Origin: RPQJ01 sp963754125
GTDB taxonomy: Bacteria > Pseudomonadota > Gammaproteobacteria > Steroidobacterales > Steroidobacteraceae
DNA: 64,000 bases
NCBI GenBank assembly: GCA_963754125.1
Contig: CAVWEX010000007.1
Coordinates: forward strand, 186,001 to 250,000
Direction of reading: 5' to 3'
Positions 57,140-64,000 of the stretch are shown one piece after another (position 1 is the stretch's first letter; each line of letters opens with the position of its first letter). A model generated the notes under the pieces. The model had not been told where the DNA came from. It searched no databases and worked only from the letters and a program-made list of their open reading frames with translations. Both the position numbers and the translations under genes were made by a program.

Positions 57140-58722
57140 CCGCCGCCGGCCCGTACGACGCGATCGTCATCGGCGCGGGCCACAACGGCCTGATCGCCGG
57201 CGCCTACCTCGCGCGCGCCGGCAAGAAGGTGCTCGTGCTGGAGCGCCGCGAGGTGGTGGGCGGCGCGGCGGTCACCGAGGAGATCTTCCCGGGCTACCGC
57301 TTCACCGAGTTCTCCTACGTCGTGAGCCTGCTCCGGCCCGAGATCATCCGCGACCTGGAGCTGCCGCGGCACGGCCTCAAGATCCTGCCGCTGCCCTCGA
57401 CCGTGACGCCGATGGACAACGGCGACTACCTCGCCGCGTGGGACGACCACGACCTCACGCGCCGCGAGCTGTACCGCCACTCGCCGCGCGACGCCGAGGC
57501 GGCCGACGAGTACTCGCGCGTGATGGCGCGCGCCGCCAAGGCGATCAAGCCGGTGATCGGACTCGTGCCGCCCGATCCGTCGTCGCTGAGCTGGCGCGAC
57601 CTGCGCGGGCTGCTGAAGCTCGGCCAGTACGGCGCGAGCCTCTCCGAGCGCGAGATCTACCGCATCGCCAAGCTGGTCACGCAGTCCTCGGCCGACCTGC
57701 TCGACGAGTGGTTCGAGTTCGATCCGCTCAAGGGCACGAAGTCCGCGAGCGGCATCATCGGCACGTTCCTCGGGCCGCGTTCGCCCGGCACCGCCTACGT
57801 GCTGCTGCACCACTACATGGGCGAGATCGACGGCGCGTTCCGCGCCTGGGGCTTCGCCAAGAACGGCACCGGCGGCGTGACCGCGGCGATCGCGAGCTCG
57901 GCGCGCGCGCTCGGCGTCGAGATCCGCACCGGCGCCGCCGTGGACAAGGTGATCGTGAAGGGCGGCCGCGCGAGCGGCGTCGCGCTCGAGAACGGCGACG
58001 AGCTGCACGCCAAGGTCGTGATGTCGGCCGCCGATCCCAAGCGCACCTTCCTGCAGTTCGTGGACTCGAAGCACTTCCCCGACGAGTTCACGCAGGCGAT
58101 CCGCGCCTTCCGGGTGCGCGGCTCCTCGGGCAAGGTGAACATCGCGCTCTCCGAGCTGCCGCAGTTCACCTGCCTGCCGGGCGAGGGCCCGCTGCACCGC
58201 GGCGCGATCTCGATCAGCCCGAGCATCGACTACATCGAGCGCGCCTACGACGAGGCCAAGTACGGCCAGTTCTCGTCGCAGCCGTACATCGACATGATCA
58301 TCCCCTCGATGATCGACCGCGACATGGCGCCGCCGGGGCACCACGTGGCGTCGTGCTTCGTGCAGTACGCGCCCTACGACATCGAGGGCGGCTGGGACGA
58401 CGCGAAGCGCGAGGCCTTCGGCGAGACGGTGATCTCGACGCTCGAGAAGTACGCGCCCAACATCCGCCGCGCCATCGTCGGCAAGCAGGTGATCACGCCG
58501 AAGGACATCGAGCGCATCGCCGGCATCACCGGCGGCAACATCTTCCACGGCGAGCTGCTGCTGCATCAGCTCTTCTTCCTGCGCCCGGCGCCGCAGTGGG
58601 CGGACTTCCGCACGCCGCTGCCCGGCTACTACTTCGGCGCCTCCGGTGCGCATCCGGGCGGCGGCGTGATGGGCGCGGCCGGCAAGCTCGCCGCGCACGA
58701 GATCCTGAAGGACTGGCGATGA
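57136..58722 (+). CDS. PYROXD2-like NAD(P)/FAD-dependent oxidoreductase (first of two)
   Basis: GTG 57136 overlaps the aminomethyltransferase stop; 528 residues, intact. FAD motif YDAIVIGAGHNGLIAGAYLA, then GGAAVTEEIFPGYRFTEFSY, MGEIDGAFRAWGFAKNGTGG and the C-terminal GYYFGASGAHPGGGVMGAAG, the phytoene-desaturase/PYROXD2 plan. The reaction is not known for most members; amine or alkene oxidation is possible. Its stop overlaps the start of a second, related enzyme (ATGA, 58719-58722). Confidence 0.88.
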   Translation: MTAAGPYDAIVIGAGHNGLIAGAYLARAGKKVLVLERREVVGGAAVTEEIFPGYRFTEFSYVVSLLRPEIIRDLELPRHGLKILPLPSTVTPMDNGDYLAAWDDHDLTRRELYRHSPRDAEAADEYSRVMARAAKAIKPVIGLVPPDPSSLSWRDLRGLLKLGQYGASLSEREIYRIAKLVTQSSADLLDEWFEFDPLKGTKSASGIIGTFLGPRSPGTAYVLLHHYMGEIDGAFRAWGFAKNGTGGVTAAIASSARALGVEIRTGAAVDKVIVKGGRASGVALENGDELHAKVVMSAADPKRTFLQFVDSKHFPDEFTQAIRAFRVRGSSGKVNIALSELPQFTCLPGEGPLHRGAISISPSIDYIERAYDEAKYGQFSSQPYIDMIIPSMIDRDMAPPGHHVASCFVQYAPYDIEGGWDDAKREAFGETVISTLEKYAPNIRRAIVGKQVITPKDIERIAGITGGNIFHGELLLHQLFFLRPAPQWADFRTPLPGYYFGASGAHPGGGVMGAAGKLAAHEILKDWR

Positions 58723-60251
58723 GCGCGGCGCGAAGTACGACGTGATCGTCGTCGGCGCCGGGCACAACGGGCTCGTCACGGCCGCGTATCTCGCCAAGGC
58801 CGGACGCAAGGTGCTGGTGCTCGAGCGCGCCGACGTGCCGGGCGGCCAGCTCGCCGCCGGGCGGCTGTGGCCGGACGTCGAGGCGCCGGCGCTGCATCCG
58901 TCGGGCCAGCTGCGGCCGGACATCGTGCGCGACCTCGACCTCGAGCGGCACGGCCTGCGCACGGCGGCGGCGAGCGGCGGCGCGTATGTCTCGCTGCTGC
59001 CGGACGGCGGGTCGCTGCGGCTGACGGCCGATGCCGGCGACGCCGCGACGCTCGAGTCGATCGGCCGGCTCTCCACGCGCGATGCCGCGCGCTGGCCGGA
59101 GTTCGTCGCGTTCATGAACGCCGCGGCCGGCTTCCTCGACGCGGCCTACCGCACGCCGATGCCGCGCCTGCTGCGCAGCGGAGCTCGTGCGCGACGGGCC
59201 TGCCGCTCGCCTCGCTCGCTGCTGCGACTGCGCCGGCTCGGCCGCAAGGACATGTTCCGCGTGATGCGCAGCCTGTCGATGTCGGCGCGCGAGTTCACCG
59301 AGGAGTGGTTCGAGTCCGAGCCGCTCAGGGCGGCGATCGGCGCGCTTGCGATCCACGGCGTCACGCTCGGGGCGTACTCGGCGGGCACCGGCTTCACGCT
59401 GATCCACAACTGGCTCAACCGCGGCGGACTCGCGCACCGGCCGTCGAGCGGCGGCGCCTCGATCACCGACGCACTGGTCGCGGCGCTGCGCGCCGGCGGC
59501 GGCGAACTGCGCACGTCCTCGGCGGTCGAGCGCATCCTCGTCGACCGGCAGCAGGTGCAGGGCGTGCGTGTCGCGGGCGGCGAGGAGATCGCCGCGTCGC
59601 TGGTCGTCTCCGCCGCCGATCCGCGCACGACGCTGCTCGGCCTCGTCGGCGCGCCCGAGCTGCCGCCCGAGTTCGTGTGGCAGGCGCAGTCGATCCGCAT
59701 GCGCGGCTCGGTGGCCAAGGTGCACCTGCTGACCGACGGCCGGCACGGCCTGCCCGAGGGCACGCTCGTCGTCGCGCCGACGCTCAAGTACCTCGAGCAG
59801 GCCTACGACGCGGCGAAGTACGGCGAGATCTCCGAGCAGCCGTACCTCGAGGTCACGACCGCGGGCCCGGTGGTGTCGGTGCACTTCCAGTTCGCGTCGT
59901 ACGCGCTGCGCGAAGGGCGACTGGCAGGACGCGCGCGCCACGCTCGAGACGCGCGCGATCGACACGCTGGCGTCGTACGCGCCGGGGCTGCGCGACTCGA
60001 TCCGCGAGGTGCAGTCCATCACGCCGCTCGATCTCGAGCAGGACTGGGGTCTGACCGAGGGCGACCTCAACCACGGCCAGCTGATCCTCGACCAGATCTT
60101 CTTCATGCGACCGATGCCGGGATGGTCGGATCACCGCACGCCGGTGGACGGGCTGTACCTGTGCGGCAGCGGCGTGCACGGCGGCGGCGGGATCAGCGGG
60201 GCGAGCGGGCGGAATGCGGCGCGGGTGGTGATGAAGGGGGGCGGTCGCTGA
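58719..60251 (+). CDS. PYROXD2-like NAD(P)/FAD-dependent oxidoreductase (second), several frameshifts
   Basis: ATG 58719 starts MSAA, and the homologous frame (VIVVGAGHNGLVTAAYLAKA) begins one frame over, so an indel lies within the first 25 bp. The stretch near 59180-59220 reads Arg-rich in this frame but ELVRDG and LPLASLAAA in others, a compensated pair or more. A further shift near 59920 leads to RAIDTLASYAPGLRDSIREV and LYLCGSGVHGGGGISGASG, ending at 60251. It is paralogous in layout to the preceding gene but clearly diverged. All parts of the FAD fold survive. Confidence 0.82.
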
Positions 60252-60458
60252 GTGCCGCCTCGGTCGGCACGGCGGAGCGCCGCCATTCGCCAGATGTGAC
60301 GTATATGCGGCGAGCCATTAATTGACGGGTTTGCCGGTCGGTGGTCTAGTCGAATCAACGGGTTGGTAGGTAGAGCGTCATCTTATGCGGCACAAACGCG
60401 TGTTCTTGCCGGAATTTATTCCCGCAGAGCAGCGGCCAATTGTTCCTGCCTAATTGTT

Positions 60459-60465
60459 GTTGGGC
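60459..60465 (+). other. Integron-type core site (GTTGGGC) before the first cassette gene
   Basis: GTTGGGC fits the GTTRRRY recombination core and lies 39 bp before the first cassette-like gene. No hairpin of the attC type is evident to its left (60252-60458), so it could be an attI or a decayed attC; this is inference from spacing and from the better sites to the right. 60252-60458 otherwise shows nothing recognisable. Confidence 0.4.
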
Positions 60466-60504
60466 GTCGCAAGCCCACCCACCCCGACCGAAAGGAGCGC
60501 CATC

Positions 60505-60951
60505 ATGTCGTCAGCCGATGCGAGCAACATCGCGGTCGTCTTGAAGTACTTCGATGGATGCAACAGTGGCGATCTCGATCACCTTCTAAGCACGCTTGAC
60601 CCGGAAGTCGTTCACTACTTCCTGCCGCAGCAGTTCAAGAGGATCTGTGGCGCCCAGCACCTCGCGAAGTACTGGCGAAAGTTCAAGCTGGTGCTCAATC
60701 CCACCTGGAAGATCGACCGCATCATCGCGCAGGGCGACGAAGTCGTCAGTGAGTGGAGTTGCCTCTGGACACCTGAGGGCACCGAGCGGCGGCTGATGAT
60801 GCGCGGCAGCGAGTGGTACGTGATGCGCGACGGCCGGATTGCAGAGGTCCGCGCCTACTTTGCCTACAGCGCGAGCTCCGATGCCGAGCTCACCGAGTTC
60901 CCGTACGCTGAACGCGGCTACCTGATGGACACGGCAAGTGGCGACACCTAA
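60505..60951 (+). CDS. NTF2/SnoaL-like small protein (cassette gene 1)
   Basis: 148 residues from ATG 60505 with ribosome-binding site aaaggag. The sequence VLKYFDGCNSGDLDHLLSTL with DPEVVHYFLPQQFKRICGA, KIDRIIAQGDEVVSEWSCLW and YVMRDGRIAEVRAYFAYSAS matches the NTF2-like/SnoaL fold, a cone-shaped pocket used by isomerases, cyclases and ligand-binding proteins. No catalytic set can be named. The stop codon TAA lies within the R'' box of the attC site (60946-60952), as is common in cassettes. Confidence 0.82.
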   Translation: MSSADASNIAVVLKYFDGCNSGDLDHLLSTLDPEVVHYFLPQQFKRICGAQHLAKYWRKFKLVLNPTWKIDRIIAQGDEVVSEWSCLWTPEGTERRLMMRGSEWYVMRDGRIAEVRAYFAYSASSDAELTEFPYAERGYLMDTASGDT

Positions 60952-61074
60952 CCCCTCGCTCAAGCTGACCCGCTACGGCAGGCGGCGCTTGGCAGCTCCG
61001 GGCTTCGGCGGTCATTGTCCCTACGCGGCCAAGCGCCGTCTGCCTCCGCGGGCAGCTTGGCTCGAACGTTAGAC
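60946..61074 (+). repeat. attC recombination site of cassette 1
   Basis: R'' box ACCTAAC (60946-60952) and R' box GTTAGAC (61068-61074) flank an extended imperfect palindrome. The inner arms are CTCAAGCTG against CAGCTTGGCTCG and GGCAGGCGGCGCTTGGC against GCCAAGCGCCGTCTGCC, enough to fold as the single-strand hairpin used by IntI. Its length of 129 nt is within the attC range. This is the strongest integron evidence in the window. Confidence 0.82.
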
Positions 61075-61080
61075 GAATAG

Positions 61081-61611
61081 ATGAGAACGCACGGAACGCT
61101 GACGAAGTGGAACGACGACAGGGGCTTCGGGTTTGTGACCCTTCCTCAGAGCCATGAAGAGGTCTTCGTGCACATTTCGGCGTTCCCAAGAGACGGAATG
61201 CGTCCTCGGATTGGCGAGACCATTTCGTTTGAGATTCGCACGGCGCCGGATGGGAGGAAACGCGCCGAGGGTATCGTGCGTCCTGGATCCAAAGGGGTCT
61301 CGCCGAAGCGCCGGGAATCGGAGAGTGTTCGAGGGCGTAGTCTGGCTGGGTCGTTGTTTACAGTCGCTGCGGTGCTCGTGCTCGGCTTTGTAGGCTACAA
61401 CTCGTACATCTCGCGCCAGGAGACGAATGCAGCGGCGTCACCATCCACTGCGGACGAGACAGCCAGCCTGCCGTTCAGGTGTGATGGGCGCACGCATTGC
61501 TCTCAGATGACATCGTGCGCAGAGGCTCGGTATTTCCTGAAGCACTGTCCGGGAACGCAAATGGATGGGAATGGGGATGGTGAGCCATGCGAGCAGCAAT
61601 GGTGCAACTGA
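61081..61611 (+). CDS. Cold-shock domain / transmembrane / Excalibur protein (cassette gene 2)
   Basis: 176 residues. Residues 1-67: cold-shock domain (GTLTKWNDDRGFGFVTLP with the RNP1 motif RGFGFV, then EVFVHISAF). A basic linker (PKRRESESVRGRS) and a single membrane helix follow (SLFTVAAVLVLGFVGYNSYI, about 89-108). Residues 132-176 are an Excalibur calcium-binding-like domain: six cysteines and DGNGDGEPC. The cytoplasmic side would bind nucleic acid and the outer side would bind calcium, an odd combination. The start is 6 bp after the attC core, without an obvious ribosome-binding site. Confidence 0.85.
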   Translation: MRTHGTLTKWNDDRGFGFVTLPQSHEEVFVHISAFPRDGMRPRIGETISFEIRTAPDGRKRAEGIVRPGSKGVSPKRRESESVRGRSLAGSLFTVAAVLVLGFVGYNSYISRQETNAAASPSTADETASLPFRCDGRTHCSQMTSCAEARYFLKHCPGTQMDGNGDGEPCEQQWCN

Positions 61612-61620
61612 CTCGCCGGC

Positions 61621-61681
61621 GTCCAATAGACCCCTGCACGCGACGCGCGAAAGCGCACGCGCGCGATGAATGGCGTTAGGC
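61621..61681 (+). repeat. Probable attC site of cassette 2
   Basis: GTCCAAT (61621-61627, one mismatch to the R'' consensus) and GTTAGGC (61675-61681, good R' core) bound a 61-nt element with a GC-rich inner inverted repeat (CGCGACGCGCG against GCGCACGCGCGCG around AAA). Pairing of the outer arms is imperfect. It starts 9 bp after the stop of cassette gene 2. Confidence 0.55.
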
Positions 61682-61756
61682 CGCACAAGCGCCGGACCAC
61701 TGCCCTCGCTTCGCTGTTCGGGATGTCGTCCATCGGCGCACTCAAAGGAGTCAAGC

Positions 61757-62287
61757 ATGGGTCGATCGATCATCGTCGGTAGTGCCGCAATGCTGCTGGC
61801 CACCGCCACAGCCCTGGCCGACCCCGCCCCACCAGTCCCAGCCGGCCACCAACCCGGCGAAGAGTCCGCCGTTCTCGCCGCACTCGATCGATACGTACAC
61901 GCCATCTCCGCCAGAGATCTCCGCACCATGGCTGCGATGCAGACGCCCGATGGCATGACCTATGTGGCGCGACCCAAGGAGGGCGGCGGCATCGAGATCG
62001 TTGGCCGACCGAATTCCTATTGGGTTGATCCCGCCCGCGCCGAAGGCCCCACGCTTCGCGAGCGGTACTGGTCGCCAACGGTGCTGGTACGCGGGCCGAT
62101 CGCCGTGGTGTGGGCACCCTATGAGTTCTGGCAGGACGGCAAGACCAGTCACTGCGGCGTGGATGTGTTCGACCTGGTCAAGATCGACGGACAGTGGCGG
62201 GTGTCGAACTCGATGTGGACCGTCGAGCCCGACGCCTGCACCGAGTTGCGGCCTGCGGACGCCTCGCAACTGCGCCCTGAAGACTGA
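61757..62287 (+). CDS. Exported NTF2-like protein (cassette gene 3)
   Basis: 176 residues from ATG 61757, preceded by aaaggag. Signal peptide MGRSIIVGSAAMLLATATAL with cleavage near ALA-DP. The mature part (SAVLAALDRYVHAISARDLR, YWSPTVLVRGPIAVVWAPYE, CGVDVFDLVKIDGQWRVSN) has the NTF2-like fold seen in periplasmic SnoaL/DUF4440 relatives. Two cysteines could form a disulfide. It is the second NTF2-type protein in the array but is not close in sequence to the first. Confidence 0.8.
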   Translation: MGRSIIVGSAAMLLATATALADPAPPVPAGHQPGEESAVLAALDRYVHAISARDLRTMAAMQTPDGMTYVARPKEGGGIEIVGRPNSYWVDPARAEGPTLRERYWSPTVLVRGPIAVVWAPYEFWQDGKTSHCGVDVFDLVKIDGQWRVSNSMWTVEPDACTELRPADASQLRPED

Positions 62288-62303
62288 TGCGAGACAAGCA
62301 GAG

Positions 62304-62461
62304 GCCTGACAGCAGCTTGCCGCGACGCGTGTGGGGCTGACAACAGCTTGCTGCGAACGGTGCTGCGCGCCGCCGCTGATGCTGAGCGTTCGGTGGCAAA
62401 TCTGTCGATTCCCGCAGCATTCGAGCGTGCGCGAAGCGCCGCGCCAGTTCTAGCGTTGGCG
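62304..62461 (+). repeat. Degenerate attC-like region before hicA
   Basis: The region starts with GCCTGAC (62304-62310), R''-like, and ends with GTTGGCG (62455-62461), which deviates from the core consensus in its last positions. Inside, two related blocks (TGACAGCAGCTTGCCGCGA at 62308 and TGACAACAGCTTGCTGCGA at 62337) suggest duplicated arms. I could not trace a full hairpin, so this is a suggestion based on position and composition. Confidence 0.3.
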
Positions 62462-62462
62462 G

Positions 62463-62654
62463 ATGAAGGTGGGTGAGCTACTTCGGTTGCTGCATAACGA
62501 CGGTTGGTTCCAGGTCGCGACTCGAGGGAGTCATCGCCAATTCAAGCACCCGGCGAAAGCTGGTCGGGTGACGGTCCCGGGTAAGCCCAGCGACCATTTG
62601 GCCCCCGGCACTCTCAACAGTATCCTCAAGCAGGCCGGCCTGAAACGAAGTTGA
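62463..62654 (+). CDS. hicA: HicA-family mRNA interferase toxin
   Basis: 63 residues: MKVGELLRLLHNDGWFQVAT, RGSHRQFKHPAKAGRVTVPG and LNSILKQAGLKRS, the complete double-stranded RNA-binding-like HicA fold with the catalytic His in GSHRQFKHP. HicA cleaves mRNA and tmRNA. hicB follows directly. The ATG lies two bases past the cassette core, so translation signals must come from the preceding attC region. Toxin-antitoxin pairs are common in cassette arrays, where they limit cassette loss. Confidence 0.93.
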   Translation: MKVGELLRLLHNDGWFQVATRGSHRQFKHPAKAGRVTVPGKPSDHLAPGTLNSILKQAGLKRS

Positions 62655-62664
62655 GGTGAGAGCG

Positions 62665-62877
62665 ATGCGCTACGCCGTCGTCATTGAAAACGCGGGTTCG
62701 AACTTCTCGGCCTATGTTCCGGACCTCCCGGGCTGCGTCGCAACCGGCGCCACCCTCGCGGAGACGGAAGCAGCGATCCGCGAGGCTATCGAATTCCATC
62801 TCGAGGGATTGCGGGCAGACGGCTCGCCGATTCCGCCGCCATCGAGCAAAGTCGAGTATGTGGAGGTGGCCGCCTAG
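62665..62877 (+). CDS. hicB: HicB-family antitoxin
   Basis: 70 residues from ATG 62665 (MRYAVVIENAGSNFSAYVPD); GTG 62656 would add three residues. The partial RNase H-like fold LPGCVATGATLAETEAAIRE followed by AIEFHLEGLRADG is that of short HicB proteins without a C-terminal DNA-binding domain. The gap to the hicA stop is 10 nt, and the pair is certainly co-transcribed. After its stop (62878-62953) no clear attC is visible, so the array may end here. Confidence 0.93.
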   Translation: MRYAVVIENAGSNFSAYVPDLPGCVATGATLAETEAAIREAIEFHLEGLRADGSPIPPPSSKVEYVEVAA

Positions 62878-62953
62878 CACCTCTCCGGCGCCCACGCCTG
62901 GGCTCGCGGCCCCCAGCGCCGCACCGAGATCGGCTGACGCGGAGGACGATCGA

Positions 62954-63355
62954 ATGATCAAGGGCGAATGCAACTGCGGCGCGATCGAGTACGAGATCGA
63001 CGCCGACCTCCCCGGCATCTTCGTCTGCCACTGCTCGATCTGCCGCCGCTCCACGGGCAGCAGCGGCATCGCGGTGGTGGTGTTCCCGAAGGAGCGGTTC
63101 CGCTGGATCCGCGGCGAGGACTTCGTCACGAGCTGGAAGAAGCCCGGCGCGGACTGGGAGAAGTGGTTCTGCCGCGTCTGCGGCTCGCCCGTGCCGGGCG
63201 AGAACGACCCGAAGACGATGTTCGCGCCGGCGGGCTGCCTCACCGAGGGCGCCGAGGCGCTCAGGGTCATCCACCACGTGTGGGTCGGCTCGAAGGCCCC
63301 GTGGGACGAGATCGGCGACTCGGGCCGGCAGCACCCCGAGGGCTTCAGGAGCTGA
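62954..63355 (+). CDS. GFA-family (Mss4/CENP-V-like) zinc protein
   Basis: 133 residues from ATG 62954. The zinc ligands are arranged as in the glutathione-dependent formaldehyde-activating (GFA) family: GECNCGAIEY, VCHCSICRRSTGSSG and FCRVCGSPVPG. Despite the family name most members have no proven enzyme activity; some bind glutathione adducts. It lies just right of the cassette array and has a separate upstream region, so it is probably not a cassette. Confidence 0.87.
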   Translation: MIKGECNCGAIEYEIDADLPGIFVCHCSICRRSTGSSGIAVVVFPKERFRWIRGEDFVTSWKKPGADWEKWFCRVCGSPVPGENDPKTMFAPAGCLTEGAEALRVIHHVWVGSKAPWDEIGDSGRQHPEGFRS

Positions 63356-63395
63356 CCTTCGGGCGCGTGCGCTTCCGCCCGCGCCGCCCGACGGC

Positions 63396-64000
63396 TCAGG
63401 GCTTCAGGTAGCGGTCGAACCAGCCGATCAGCCGCTCGAGCCGGTCGCGCAGGTAGCTCGGCACCGTCAGGCCGTGGTTCTCGCCCGGATAGATGACGAG
63501 CTGCGTCGGCACGTCGCGCGTGCGCAGCGCCTGGTACATCTGCTCGGTGCCCTGGCAGGGCACGTTGAAGTCGTCTTCCGCGCAGTAGAACAGCGTCGGC
63601 GTCGCGATGCGCTCGGCCTTCAGGAACGGATAGCTCAGCCGGTCCCACACCTCGCGCGTGCGCCACGGAGACCCGAGCTCGAGGTCGTACTCGCGGGTGT
63701 ACATGTCGTGGCCGTACAGGGCGATGAAGTTCGACGCGCCCGCCCCGCTCACCGCCGCCTTGAAGCGCGGGTCGCTGGCGATGACGTAGTGGGTGAGGAT
63801 GCCGCCGTAGCTGCGCCCGCCCACGCCGAGCCGCTCCGGGTCGGCGACGCCGAGCGCGACCACGTGGTCCACGGCGGCCAGCACGTCCTGCACGTCCTTG
63901 TTGCCCCAGTCGGCGTAGATCGCGCGCGCGAAGTCGAAGCCCCGGCCCGAGCTGCCGCGCGGATTGGGCGCGATCACGACGTAGCCGGCGGCGGCGTAGG
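63396..64000 (-). CDS. S9 family peptidase (prolyl-oligopeptidase type), N-terminus beyond the window
   Basis: The C-terminal 200 or so residues of a serine peptidase: PNPRGSSGRGFDFARAIYAD, nucleophile elbow GVGGRSYGGILTHYV, catalytic Asp in FYCAEDDFNVPCQGTEQ and His in IYPGENHGLTVPSY, ending RLIGWFDRYLKP. The frame is open to the right edge, so the beta-propeller and the start lie beyond 64000. Members cleave short proline-containing or acyl-aminoacyl peptides, often exported. Confidence 0.9.
   Translation of the reverse strand, partial: YAAAGYVVIAPNPRGSSGRGFDFARAIYADWGNKDVQDVLAAVDHVVALGVADPERLGVGGRSYGGILTHYVIASDPRFKAAVSGAGASNFIALYGHDMYTREYDLELGSPWRTREVWDRLSYPFLKAERIATPTLFYCAEDDFNVPCQGTEQMYQALRTRDVPTQLVIYPGENHGLTVPSYLRDRLERLIGWFDRYLKP

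Larger units (their letters stand above)
60459..62877 (+). mobile_element. Integron gene-cassette array without integrase (CALIN-like)
   Basis: Four small coding units in one orientation are separated by sites ending in GTTRRRY-like cores: GTTGGGC (60459), GTTAGAC (61068), GTTAGGC (61675) and the weaker GTTGGCG (62455). Each core lies 1-82 bp before the next start codon. The site 60946-61074 has the full attC architecture. Typical cassette contents (NTF2-like proteins, membrane proteins, a hicAB pair) agree. No intI gene is in the window. Confidence 0.7.

Overview
The window is 64 kb of GC-rich chromosomal DNA. Its housekeeping genes (dps, rsgA, katG, rhlE, rnk, trmB, an HdeD-family gene), a TonB-dependent receptor and an OprP-type porin point to a heterotrophic gammaproteobacterium, perhaps near Steroidobacterales, Nevskiales or Xanthomonadales; that placement is inference. 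At least 20 single-base frameshifts interrupt otherwise well-conserved genes. Sequence is conserved on both sides of each shift and most look like one extra base, so assembly or consensus error is likelier than gene decay. Such genes are annotated here as one interrupted gene.

Left part (1-14.8 kb): dps (cut by the edge), a DUF2855 protein, rsgA and katG. Then comes a tightly packed sulfur-type operon: an ArsR-rhodanese regulator behind a perfect palindrome, an MFS transporter, a rhodanese, a DsrE-like protein, a cysteine desulfurase and a zinc-dependent dehydrogenase. Three exported or hypothetical proteins, a small lipoprotein and a TlpA-like thioredoxin follow.

14.95-25.79 kb is a genomic island at a tRNA-Gly(CCC) gene. 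The 3' end of the tRNA is repeated at 24.86 kb and, diverged, at 14.95 kb. Both copies carry the same 16-nt motif exactly 83 nt further on. Cargo: a DUF1254/DUF1214 protein, two AraC regulators, two toxin-antitoxin pairs, a GMC oxidoreductase with a small membrane protein and a coupled 36-residue ORF, an outer-membrane protein, a secreted cysteine-repeat protein and a DUF3604 protein. No integrase is visible.

25.9-28.9 kb holds an OprP-type porin, an amidohydrolase and a glutaminase relic. 29.4-38.7 kb is an overlapping five-gene set of transglutaminase-like, circularly permuted ATP-grasp and alpha-E proteins, a predicted but biochemically undefined peptide-ligation system. An orphan antitoxin-like regulator with a perfect operator follows.

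39-48.4 kb is mostly core: a hydrolase, rhlE, rnk, a thioesterase, an S1C protease, an FAD dehydrogenase, an HdeD-family protein and trmB. 48.4-60.3 kb is catabolic: a Rieske ferredoxin with an amidohydrolase, a TPR-sulfotransferase, a TonB receptor, then a coupled run of Rieske oxygenase, GcvT-like aminomethyltransferase and two PYROXD2-like FAD oxidoreductases. This run looks like uptake and oxidative demethylation of an unknown methylated compound.

60.4-62.9 kb looks like an integron cassette array without an integrase (CALIN): cassettes carrying an NTF2-like protein, a cold-shock/Excalibur membrane protein, a secreted NTF2-like protein and hicAB, with one convincing attC and one or two degenerate ones. 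The window ends with a GFA-family protein and a partial S9 peptidase.
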